From NCBI GenBank assembly GCA_034211175.1, contig JAXHUH010000100.1:1-36062 (forward strand): a stretch of 36,062 nt of DNA. Direction: 5' to 3'. Positions 30,070 to 36,062 of this stretch are shown piece by piece. Within the stretch, counting starts at the first letter, position 1. Every line of letters starts with the position of its first letter. The notes beneath the pieces were generated by a model. The model did not search any database. It was given only the letters and a program-made list of their open reading frames with translations, and was not told where the DNA came from. This DNA is from JAXHUH01 sp034211175. GTDB taxonomy: Bacteria > Actinomycetota > Acidimicrobiia > Acidimicrobiales > CAIXPF01. The position numbers were made by a program, and so were the translations under genes.

Positions 30070-32373
30070 GTGACTGACACCACGTCAAGACCAGCTGCCG
30101 TCCGGCCGGCGCCCGGCGACGACGCCACCGCTGTGCCTTCGACGCGCACCACGTTCCGCACCTGCCCCCTCTGCGAGGCCATGTGCGGGCTGGAGATCGA
30201 GGTCGAGCGGGACGCCGCCGATGGCGCCGAGCGGGTCCGCCGCATCCGGGGCGACCGGGACGACGTGTTCTCCCGCGGGTTCATCTGCCCGAAGGGGTCG
30301 AGCCTCAAGCAGCTCCACGAGGACCCGGACCGGCTCCGGCGGCCGCTGGTCCGCCGCGACGGCGAGCTGGTCGAGGTGTCGTGGGAGGAGGCGTTCGCCG
30401 AGGTCGAACGCCTGTGGGCCGCCTACACGGAGCGTCACGGGCAGGACGGCATCGCCCTGTACCTCGGCAACCCCGTCGTGCACAGCCTCGACCTGATGCT
30501 GTTCCGGCGGCCCCTGCTCAAGGCGTTGGGGTCGACGGCGATCTTCACCGCCGCCACCGTCGACCAGCGCCCGAAGGAGCTGTCCTCGGCGCTGATGTTC
30601 GGGTTGCCGCTCACGATCGCCGTGCCCGACATCGACCGCACCGATCACCTCCTGATGCTCGGCGCCAACCCGCTGGTGTCGAACGGCAGCCTCGCCACCG
30701 CGGCCGACTGGCCGGGCCGGCTGGCCGCGATCCGCGAGCGGGCCGGCAAGGTCACCGTCGTCGACCCCCGCCGCACCGAGACCGCGGCGAAGTCCGACGA
30801 GTGGGTCCCGATCCGCCCCGGCGGCGACGCGCTCCTGCTCGCCGCCATGGCAACCACCCTGTTCGAGGAGGGCCTGGTCGACCTCGGTCGGCTCGGTGAC
30901 GCGGACCTCCTCGCCGGCGTCGACGAGGTCCGCGAGGCGGTCGCCCGGTTCACGCCCGAGGCCGTCGCCGGTGCCTGCGGCATCGACGCGCCGACGATCC
31001 GGCGCCTGGCCCGCGAGCTCGCCGCCGCCGAGCGGGCCGTGGTCTACGGCCGCATCGGCACGACCGCGCAGCGGTTCGGCACCACGGCGAGCTGGCTGAT
31101 CGACGTGCTCAACGCGCTCACCGCCAACCTCGACGAGCCCGGCGGCGCCATGTTCCCGGCGCCGGCGATCGGCGGTCCCAACCTGCGGGGCCGGCCCGGC
31201 GTCGGCCGCGGGTTCTCGCTCAGCTCGAAGCGCAGCCGGGTGTCGCAGACGTCGGTCCAGATGGGCGAGCACTCCGCCGGTGTGCTCGCCGAGGAGATCG
31301 ACACGCCCGGTCCCGGCCAGGTCCGGGCGCTGTTCACGCTCGCCGGCAACCCGGTGCTGTCGGTCCCGAACAGCGGGGGCCGCCTCGACGCCGCGCTCGA
31401 CGGGCTCGACCTGATGATCAGCGTCGACCTGTACTGCAACGAGACCACCCGCCACGCGGATGTGATCCTGCCGCCGCCGTCGTCGCTGCAGCGCTCCCAC
31501 TACGACGTCGCGTTCACGACGCTCTCGGTCCGCAACATCGCCAACTGGTCGCCCCCCGTCCTCGATCGCGACGACGGCCAGCCCGCCGAGTGGGAGATCC
31601 TCGCCCGCCTCGCCGCCATCATCGGCGGGTCACCGGAGATGCCGCCGGAGGTCATCGACGACCAGGCCATCACCAGCCTGGCGAAGTCGGCGACCCAGGC
31701 GTCCGACGGGCCCTACGCGGGCCGCCACCCCGAGGACGTCGTCGCCGAGCTCGGCGACCGTCGGGGCCCTGACCGCCTGCTCGACCTGATGTTGCGCACC
31801 GGCCCGTACGCCCTGAGCGTCGACGACCTCGAGGCCAACCCCCACGGCGTCGACCTCGGCGCGCTCGAGCCCCGCCTGCCCGACGCGCTCCGCACGGCAT
31901 CGGGCAAGGTCGAGCTCGCCCCCGACCAGCTCCTCGCCGACCTCGACCGCCTCGCCGAGGAGCTCGATGCCACCCCGCCGGCGATCGTGCTCGTCGGCCG
32001 GCGCCACCTGCGCTCGAACAACTCGTGGATGGGCAACCTCGACGTGCTCACCCGGGGCCGGGAGCGGTGCACGCTGATGGTCCACCCCGACGATGCCGCA
32101 GTCCACGGGCTCACCGACGGGGCGCCGGTCGTCGTCCGCTCCTCGGTCGGCGAGGTGACCGTGCCCGCCGAGGTGACCGACACGATGGCCCCGGGCGTCG
32201 TGTCGCTCCCGCACGGCCACGGCCACGACCTCGACGGCGTCCGCCTCCGGGTCGGGCGCAAGCGTCCCGGTGCGAACAGCAACCTGCTCGCCGACGGCAC
32301 CGACCTCGACCCGCTGTCCGGCACCGCCGCCCTGAACGGCATCGCGGTCGAGCTCACCCCCGCCCCCACCTGA
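30070..32373 (+). CDS. Molybdopterin (MGD) oxidoreductase, formate-dehydrogenase-like
   Basis: A 767-residue catalytic subunit of the DMSO-reductase family. A [4Fe-4S] site is formed by TCPLCEAMC (Cys32, 35, 39) and GFICPKGSS (Cys73). VVDPRRTETAAKSDEWVPIR and GDALLLAAMATTLFE are cofactor-binding segments, NETTRHADVILPPPS is the typical late motif, and the C-terminal beta-barrel (~620-765) binds the second guanosine. At the metal-ligand position I see no Cys or Sec; the segment reads FTAATVDQRPKELSS, so Asp165 is a possible ligand. No Fe-S or membrane partner subunit is adjacent. GTG 30070 is preferred to 30061 because TATCGT points to it. Confidence 0.88.
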   Translation: MTDTTSRPAAVRPAPGDDATAVPSTRTTFRTCPLCEAMCGLEIEVERDAADGAERVRRIRGDRDDVFSRGFICPKGSSLKQLHEDPDRLRRPLVRRDGELVEVSWEEAFAEVERLWAAYTERHGQDGIALYLGNPVVHSLDLMLFRRPLLKALGSTAIFTAATVDQRPKELSSALMFGLPLTIAVPDIDRTDHLLMLGANPLVSNGSLATAADWPGRLAAIRERAGKVTVVDPRRTETAAKSDEWVPIRPGGDALLLAAMATTLFEEGLVDLGRLGDADLLAGVDEVREAVARFTPEAVAGACGIDAPTIRRLARELAAAERAVVYGRIGTTAQRFGTTASWLIDVLNALTANLDEPGGAMFPAPAIGGPNLRGRPGVGRGFSLSSKRSRVSQTSVQMGEHSAGVLAEEIDTPGPGQVRALFTLAGNPVLSVPNSGGRLDAALDGLDLMISVDLYCNETTRHADVILPPPSSLQRSHYDVAFTTLSVRNIANWSPPVLDRDDGQPAEWEILARLAAIIGGSPEMPPEVIDDQAITSLAKSATQASDGPYAGRHPEDVVAELGDRRGPDRLLDLMLRTGPYALSVDDLEANPHGVDLGALEPRLPDALRTASGKVELAPDQLLADLDRLAEELDATPPAIVLVGRRHLRSNNSWMGNLDVLTRGRERCTLMVHPDDAAVHGLTDGAPVVVRSSVGEVTVPAEVTDTMAPGVVSLPHGHGHDLDGVRLRVGRKRPGANSNLLADGTDLDPLSGTAALNGIAVELTPAPT

Positions 32374-32407
32374 CATCCCACCGAGGACCTCGAACTGGCC
32401 CCCGTGC

Positions 32408-32425
32408 AGTGCCACCGGTGGCACT
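32408..32425 (+). terminator. Perfect 18-bp palindrome after the molybdoenzyme gene
   Basis: AGTGCCACC (32408-32416) is followed by its exact reverse complement GGTGGCACT (32417-32425), and partial CCCC/GGGG pairing continues outside. It lies 35 nt after the stop codon. No T-tract. Confidence 0.55.
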
Positions 32426-32495
32426 CCGTGGGGACCAGAACGGGGTGGGGTCACGCGGGGTGCGGATGGGCGGGCGTGGGGTGACCGGCGAGGGC

Positions 32496-32501
32496 TAGGT
32501 T
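32496..32501 (+). promoter_or_regulatory. -10 box TAGGTT of the second LLM gene
   Basis: TAGGTT (32496-32501) with seven bases to ATG 32509, so the transcript is leaderless or nearly so. Confidence 0.45.
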
Positions 32502-32508
32502 CGCCGCC

Positions 32509-33426
32509 ATGCGCATCGGGTTGAGTGGGGGCGCTCGCAGCGTCGAGCGGATGATCGAGCAGGCCAAGGAGGCCGAGGCCGACGGGTTCACCAGCCTCTG
32601 GTACCCGAGCGCGGTCGGCGGCGACCCGCTGGTCGCGATGGCGATGATGGGCCGGGAGACCGAGCGGATCGAGCTCGGCACCGCCGTGCTCCAGACCTAC
32701 ACGTCGCACCCCGTGCTCATGGCCAACCGGGCCGCCTCGGTCGCCGCGGCGATGGGCCGCAGCGGCTTCACCCTGGGCATCGGCCCGTCGCACGCCCCGG
32801 TCATCGACGACATGTACGGCATGTCCTACGAGCACCCCGGCCGCCACACCGAGGAGTACGTCAAGGTCCTGGCGCCGCTGCTCGCCGGTGAGGACGTGGC
32901 GTTCGACGGCGAGGACTTCCGGGTCCGCTCGGGCGGGCGGGCCGCCGCGCCCGAGCACGACGTGACGCTGATGGTCTCCGCCCTGGCGCCCCGCCTCCTG
33001 CGGGTGGCGGGCGAGCTGACCGCCGGCACGATCCTGTGGATGGCCAACGCCAAGGCCGTCGAGTCCCACGTCGTGCCCCGCATCACGGCCGCGGCCGAGG
33101 CCGCCGGCCGTCCTGCGCCCCGCATCGTGGCCGGGCTCCCGGTGGCGGTCCACGACGACGAGGCCGAGGCCCGCGAGACGGCTGCCGGTCAGTTCGCCAT
33201 GTACGGCACGCTGCCGAACTACCAGCGCATCATCGAGGCCGGCGGTGTGTCGGGCCCGGCCGAGGCGGCGATCGTCGGCAACGAGGCGACCGTGACGGCG
33301 CGGATCGAGGAGCTGTTCGCGGCCGGCGCCACCGATGTCTGGGCCGCCCCGTTCCCGGTCGGCGACGACCGCTCGGCGTCCCGGCGCCGCACCCGCGACC
33401 TGCTCGCCGCGCTCGCCGCCGCCTGA
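32509..33426 (+). CDS. LLM-class F420-dependent oxidoreductase
   Basis: A 305-residue luciferase-like TIM barrel: MRIGLSGGARSVERMIEQAK at the N-terminus, then EAEADGFTSLWYPSAVGGDP, IELGTAVLQTYTSHPVLMAN, and the phosphate/cofactor loop GRSGFTLGIGPSHAPVIDDM. This pattern fits the actinobacterial F420-dependent subgroup, in which F420H2 donates hydride. The substrate is unknown. It has its own predicted promoter after the molybdoenzyme terminator, so it is probably monocistronic. It shares the fold with the LLM gene at 4815 but the two are clearly different subfamilies. Confidence 0.87.
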   Translation: MRIGLSGGARSVERMIEQAKEAEADGFTSLWYPSAVGGDPLVAMAMMGRETERIELGTAVLQTYTSHPVLMANRAASVAAAMGRSGFTLGIGPSHAPVIDDMYGMSYEHPGRHTEEYVKVLAPLLAGEDVAFDGEDFRVRSGGRAAAPEHDVTLMVSALAPRLLRVAGELTAGTILWMANAKAVESHVVPRITAAAEAAGRPAPRIVAGLPVAVHDDEAEARETAAGQFAMYGTLPNYQRIIEAGGVSGPAEAAIVGNEATVTARIEELFAAGATDVWAAPFPVGDDRSASRRRTRDLLAALAAA

Positions 33427-33559
33427 CCGCCCGTCCGGCCGAGCCGCTCCCGCTGCCCAGCAGGAGCCGTTACCACGAAGGCGCTTCGACGCCGGTCCGG
33501 TGGGGGCTGCCCCGCTGCGCCGCACCGGCCGCAGGCACGCCGGGCCCGCCGTTCGCGTC

Positions 33560-33610
33560 GGGCTCGTTCGATGCGAGCCCTGCGGGACGAACAAGCCGGC
33601 CCGGGCCGGC
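33560..33610. terminator. Two hairpins between convergent genes
   Basis: GGGCTCG (33560-33566), a 7-nt loop and CGAGCCC (33574-33580) form one stem; GCCGGCCCGGGCCGGC (33595-33610) is a perfect 16-bp palindrome. They lie between the LLM stop (33426) and the stop of the opposing gene (33629) and probably end transcription from both sides. The remaining ~200 bp hold no gene. Confidence 0.5.
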
Positions 33611-33628
33611 GTCCGCCTCCCGAACCGG

Positions 33629-34108
33629 TCAGGCCACGACGTCCGCGCCACCGCCCGTCGGAGCGACCGACCGGCGGAGCTCGGCGGGAAGTGGCTCGAC
33701 GTCGGGGTCGATCCACGAGGCCCGGGCGGCGCGGCTCATCAGCAGCTCGGCGCTCCAGAACCGCAGTGGCGCCCGGGGCCCGAGGAGCTCGTGGTCGCCC
33801 AGGTCGCCGAGCCGGTCCGCGGTGGGTTCGGTCTCGCCGATCACGGCGGCGAGCGCGGCCAGGTAGTAGGCGGTGATCGTCTCGTGGTAGCCGGCGTCGG
33901 CCGTGTTCTCGCCGCCGGTCGCCTCGTTGTAGCGCCGGATCGACCGGCGGGCATGGCCGAGCGCGCCGGGCCCGAGGCGGTGCACCCACCAGGCGCCGGC
34001 CGCCAGGTGGGCCCGGTGGTCCCAGCGGGCCTTCGGCCACGTGAGCCGCTCCACACCGGTGGCGACGAGTCGGGGGTCGAGGAGGGTCGTCGTCGAGGTC
34101 TCGTCCAT
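33629..34108 (-). CDS. Conserved hypothetical protein divergent from an Lrp regulator
   Basis: A 159-residue, probably all-helical cytosolic protein that I cannot name. Its notable stretch is RWDHRAHLAAGAWWVHRLG, followed by RRSIRRYNEATGGENTADAG and YHETITAYYLAALAAVIG. The spaced His residues with Asp and Glu look like a possible metal or cofactor site, and the combination feels like a conserved family. It starts at ATG 34108 and diverges from the Lrp/AsnC gene over 82 bp, with matching inverted 5' ends, so the regulator may well control it. Confidence 0.65.
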   Translation of the reverse strand: MDETSTTTLLDPRLVATGVERLTWPKARWDHRAHLAAGAWWVHRLGPGALGHARRSIRRYNEATGGENTADAGYHETITAYYLAALAAVIGETEPTADRLGDLGDHELLGPRAPLRFWSAELLMSRAARASWIDPDVEPLPAELRRSVAPTGGGADVVA

Positions 34109-34200
34109 GCCGCCAGCTTCCACGGGATGGCGCCTCGGGTGTCGCGGAATCGCGATGGCTCGGCGACGTCGGGCCGTGGAAACTGAGGTCATGGACGAGA
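34099..34200. promoter_or_regulatory. Inverted-repeat promoter/start regions of the divergent gene pair
   Basis: Reading outward, the minus-strand 34125-34099 and plus-strand 34174-34200 sequences agree at 23 of 27 positions, from CCGTGGAA through the start codon and the next two codons (ATGGACGAGA). GAAGCT and GAAACT hexamers place +1 exactly on both ATGs. A further palindrome TCGCG-GAAT-CGCGA lies at 34142-34155. Lrp-type operators are plausible. Confidence 0.5.
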
Positions 34201-34652
34201 TCGACCGACGGATCCTCGGCGAGCTCCGCCGGGACGGCCGGATCAGCTGGCAGCAGCTCGGCCGGTTGGTGCACCTCTCGCCGAACACGGTGGCCGAACG
34301 CGTCCGTCGCCTGCGCCGCGACGGGATCATCGCCGGCATCGGTGCGCGGCCCGGGTGGACGGCACTCGGCCGGCCGCTCCACGCGCTCATCGACGTGAAG
34401 TTGGTCGCCGGCGCCGATCGGGCGAGGTTCGTCGAGGTGCTGCGGGCCCATCCGGCGGTCACCGCCGCCCATCACGCGACGGGGCGGACCGACTACGTCG
34501 TGGCCGGCCACTTCACCGACCTGGCGGAGCTCGACGATCTCCTCACCGGCTTGAAGGACGAGGGCATCGTCGCCGACACCGAGACCCGCCTCGTGCTCCA
34601 CACCCTCGACCTGACCCGCGACGCCGACGTCGGTACCGGCAGCCGGGCCTGA
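34191..34652 (+). CDS. Lrp/AsnC-family transcriptional regulator
   Basis: A 153-residue protein. Residues 3-55 are the winged helix (MDEIDRRILGELRRDGRIS, with the recognition helix LSPNTVAERVRRLRRDGII). Residues 70-150 form the RAM/AsnC ligand-binding domain (HALIDVKLVAGADRARFVEV, then VTAAHHATGRTDYVVAGHFT). Such proteins form octamers or dimers of dimers and respond to amino acids or related effectors; the effector is not predictable. ATG 34191 matches the family's normal start. It probably regulates itself and the divergent gene. Confidence 0.9.
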   Translation: MDEIDRRILGELRRDGRISWQQLGRLVHLSPNTVAERVRRLRRDGIIAGIGARPGWTALGRPLHALIDVKLVAGADRARFVEVLRAHPAVTAAHHATGRTDYVVAGHFTDLAELDDLLTGLKDEGIVADTETRLVLHTLDLTRDADVGTGSRA

Positions 34653-34660
34653 GCGCTCAG
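34649..34660. terminator. 12-bp palindrome holding both convergent stop codons
   Basis: CTGAGCGCTCAG contains the Lrp stop TGA (34650-34652) and, on the other strand, the YczE-like stop TGA (34659-34657). The two genes are separated by four bases. It may serve as a short bidirectional terminator. Confidence 0.4.
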
Positions 34661-35304
34661 CTCCGCGCGGTGGCCACGTCGGTCGGTCGGGGACGGTGGA
34701 CGCTCAGCACCGGGAGCAGGCGCTGGACCAGCGGGCCGATCGCCAGGGCGTAGGCCACGGTCCCGACCCCGACGGTGCCGCCGAGCACCCAGCCGACCGC
34801 GAGCACGATGATCTCGATGGCGGTCCGGACCCGACCGACCCGCAGGCCCCGCTTCGCGAGGCCGGTCATGAGGCCGTCGCGGGGCCCGGGGCCGAGGCCG
34901 GCGCCGATGTAGAGGCTGGTCGCGACCGCGTTGAGCACGATGCCCGCCACCAGCAACCCGGTCCTGGCCGGGAGCGCGTCGGGCGACTCGAGCACGGCGA
35001 GCACGGCGTCGGCGGCCAGGCCGACGACGATGGCGTTGGCGACGGTGCCGAACCCGGGCCGCTCACGCAGCGGGACCCACAGCGCCAGCACCAACGCGCC
35101 GACGCCGATCACCACCCAGCCGAAGCGCACGCCCGTCCGCTCGGCGATGCCCTGGTGGAGCACGTCCCACGGGTTGAGCCCGAGGTCGGACCGGACCATG
35201 AGCGCCATGCTCGTCCCGAACAGGACGAGGCCGCCGAACAGGGAGACGAGCCGCAGCATCGGGCGCTCGGCGCGGAACCGGGCCCACCCGGCGGAGATCG
35301 ACAC
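34657..35304 (-). CDS. YczE/YyaS/YitT-like integral membrane protein
   Basis: A 215-residue protein with about five or six membrane segments. Family features are SLFGGLVLFGTSMALMVRSD near the N-terminus, LGLNPWDVLHQGIAERTG, and AGLGPGPRDGLMTGLAKR in the middle, followed by EIIVLAVGWVLGGTVGVG. This is the actinobacterial YczE-like group, whose role is unknown; some are linked to transport or peptide production. GTG 35304 is taken because TACCGT (35318-35313) predicts +1 at 35306. An in-frame ATG at 35259 is possible but would lose only polar residues. Confidence 0.8.
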   Translation of the reverse strand: MSISAGWARFRAERPMLRLVSLFGGLVLFGTSMALMVRSDLGLNPWDVLHQGIAERTGVRFGWVVIGVGALVLALWVPLRERPGFGTVANAIVVGLAADAVLAVLESPDALPARTGLLVAGIVLNAVATSLYIGAGLGPGPRDGLMTGLAKRGLRVGRVRTAIEIIVLAVGWVLGGTVGVGTVAYALAIGPLVQRLLPVLSVHRPRPTDVATARS

Positions 35305-35343
35305 GTCGGCCGACGGTACGGGTGGTGTCGGTGGCTGTCCACC

Positions 35344-35405
35344 GGATACCGGTCACGGGTCGTCGCTCGCGGTGCCGGCGCCATCCTGGGCCGTGACCCG
35401 TATCC
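35344..35405. promoter_or_regulatory. 15-bp inverted repeat upstream of the flavodoxin gene
   Basis: GGATACCGGTCACGG (35344-35358) and CCGTGACCCGTATCC (35391-35405) are inverted copies with one mismatch, separated by 32 bp. They lie between the divergent YczE-like and flavodoxin genes, about 80 bp before the flavodoxin start. Candidate operator with two half-sites, or the stem of a leader structure. Confidence 0.4.
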
Positions 35406-35484
35406 GCCCTGGTCGGGGACGTTCGACCCTGGGAGCCCGCGGGGACGGGCGCGATGGTGGAGCGGACCGACGAAGGAGCCGAAG

Positions 35485-35979
35485 ATGAACGTCCTCGTGA
35501 CCTACGGATCGTCTCGTGGCGGGACGGCCGGTCTCGCCGACATGGTGGGCGACGAGTTGCGCGAGCGCGGTCTGCGCGTCGAGGTCCTCCCCGCGGCCCA
35601 GATACACACGCTGGCGCCCTACGACGGCGTCGTCGTCGGCGCGGCGATCTACATCAACCGCTGCCACCCCGACGTCCGCCGCTTCGTGCGCCACCACCGC
35701 GCCGAGCTGCGCCAGATGCCGACGTTCTTCTTCAGCAGCGGCCCGCTCGACGACTCCGCCACCACCGACGACATCCCGCCGGTCGGCCAGGTCGAGAAGC
35801 TGATGGACATGGTCGGCGCGGTCGAGCACGTCACCTTCGGCGGGCGGCTCGAGCCCGACGCCGAGGGATTCGTGGCCGGGGCGATGGCCCGCAAGATGGC
35901 CGGTGACTTCCGCGACCGGGCACAGGTGACGGCCTGGGCCGACCGCGTGGCCGACGAGATGGCGGCGGCCGCCGTCTGA
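35485..35979 (+). CDS. Flavodoxin-domain protein (HemG-like)
   Basis: A 164-residue flavodoxin. The FMN phosphate loop is TYGSSRGGTAGLADMVGDEL at residues 6-25. The second loop follows YDGVVVGAAIYINRCHPDVR, and FFSSGPLDDSATTDD forms the third, as in the flavodoxin domain of menaquinone-dependent protoporphyrinogen oxidase-like proteins. It should carry FMN and shuttle electrons or act as a small oxidoreductase. GAAGGAG (35472-35478) precedes ATG 35485 and fixes the start. No heme-synthesis gene is adjacent, so HemG function is not asserted. Confidence 0.87.
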   Translation: MNVLVTYGSSRGGTAGLADMVGDELRERGLRVEVLPAAQIHTLAPYDGVVVGAAIYINRCHPDVRRFVRHHRAELRQMPTFFFSSGPLDDSATTDDIPPVGQVEKLMDMVGAVEHVTFGGRLEPDAEGFVAGAMARKMAGDFRDRAQVTAWADRVADEMAAAAV

Positions 35980-36023
35980 CCCCGTCCCCACACCCGCTCC
36001 TTCCGAACGGCTGATCCTCCGCT

Positions 36024-36051
36024 CCGTGGCCGCCCGATCGGGCGGCCACGG
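36024..36051 (+). terminator. Perfect 28-bp palindrome after the flavodoxin gene
   Basis: CCGTGGCCGCCCGA (36024-36037) is followed at once by its exact reverse complement (36038-36051). It lies 45 nt past the flavodoxin stop codon. It is the longest perfect palindrome I see in the window, with no T-tract after it. Confidence 0.6.
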
Positions 36052-36062
36052 CCGCGCGCCAC

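Noticed and set aside
31630..33651. 673-residue minus-strand open frame across the molybdoenzyme and LLM genes
   Set aside because: Spans two well-supported plus-strand genes and their intergenic palindrome; antisense shadow.

Overview
The window is very GC-rich, densely packed DNA from an actinobacterium. Several things point there: two luciferase-like (LLM, probably F420-dependent) oxidoreductases, an ABATE/CGNR regulator, a VapBC45-like toxin-antitoxin pair, a DosR-like palindrome, and many TAnnnT -10 boxes placed for leaderless mRNAs. The split b6/subunit IV cytochrome b, the ba3-type oxidase and the overall gene set suggest the class Acidimicrobiia, but that placement is inference. No tRNA, rRNA, CRISPR, integrase or transposase was seen.

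Layout. (1) 1-4.2 kb: a flavin (PNPOx-like) protein and a VOC protein, divergent from a CGNR regulator; a small membrane protein; an orphan radical SAM protein. (2) 4.2-10.2 kb: a peroxiredoxin-like selenoprotein that has to be read through an in-frame TGA followed by a SECIS-like hairpin; an LLM oxidoreductase; a cupin; an isopenicillin-N-synthase-like dioxygenase gene broken by a ~55-nt palindromic insertion; a HAD phosphatase; an acyl-CoA ligase. (3) 10.3-22.5 kb: a respiratory island. A minus-strand operon encodes cytochrome c, a GltD-like FAD/Fe-S protein, cytochrome b6, subunit IV, Rieske protein and cytochrome c, every junction overlapping. It diverges, around a DosR-like box, from a plus-strand operon for a ba3-type oxidase (subunits IIa, II, I), a 795-residue cytochrome b-ferredoxin-MvhD-cytochrome c fusion and two SCO copper chaperones. 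An antisense lipoprotein gene sits inside the second operon. (4) 22.6-25.1 kb: small membrane and lipoprotein genes and the VapBC45-like module. (5) 25.1-29.4 kb: a two-gene ABC exporter, the first gene frameshifted just after Walker A, and an HNH nuclease. (6) 29.4-36 kb: a DinB-like protein, a molybdopterin oxidoreductase, a second LLM protein, a conserved hypothetical divergent from an Lrp/AsnC regulator, a YczE-like membrane protein and a flavodoxin.

How the genes work together. The third region reads as one electron-transfer unit. Quinol would be oxidised by the b6f-like bc complex, electrons would pass through cytochrome c domains to the ba3 oxidase, and SCO proteins would supply copper to CuA. 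Two extra iron-sulphur modules, the GltD-like flavoprotein inside the bc operon and the cytochrome b/ferredoxin/MvhD/cytochrome c fusion next to the oxidase, could link cytoplasmic NAD(P)H or ferredoxin-type donors directly to this chain. I regard that pairing, together with the selenoprotein, as the most likely undescribed biology here.
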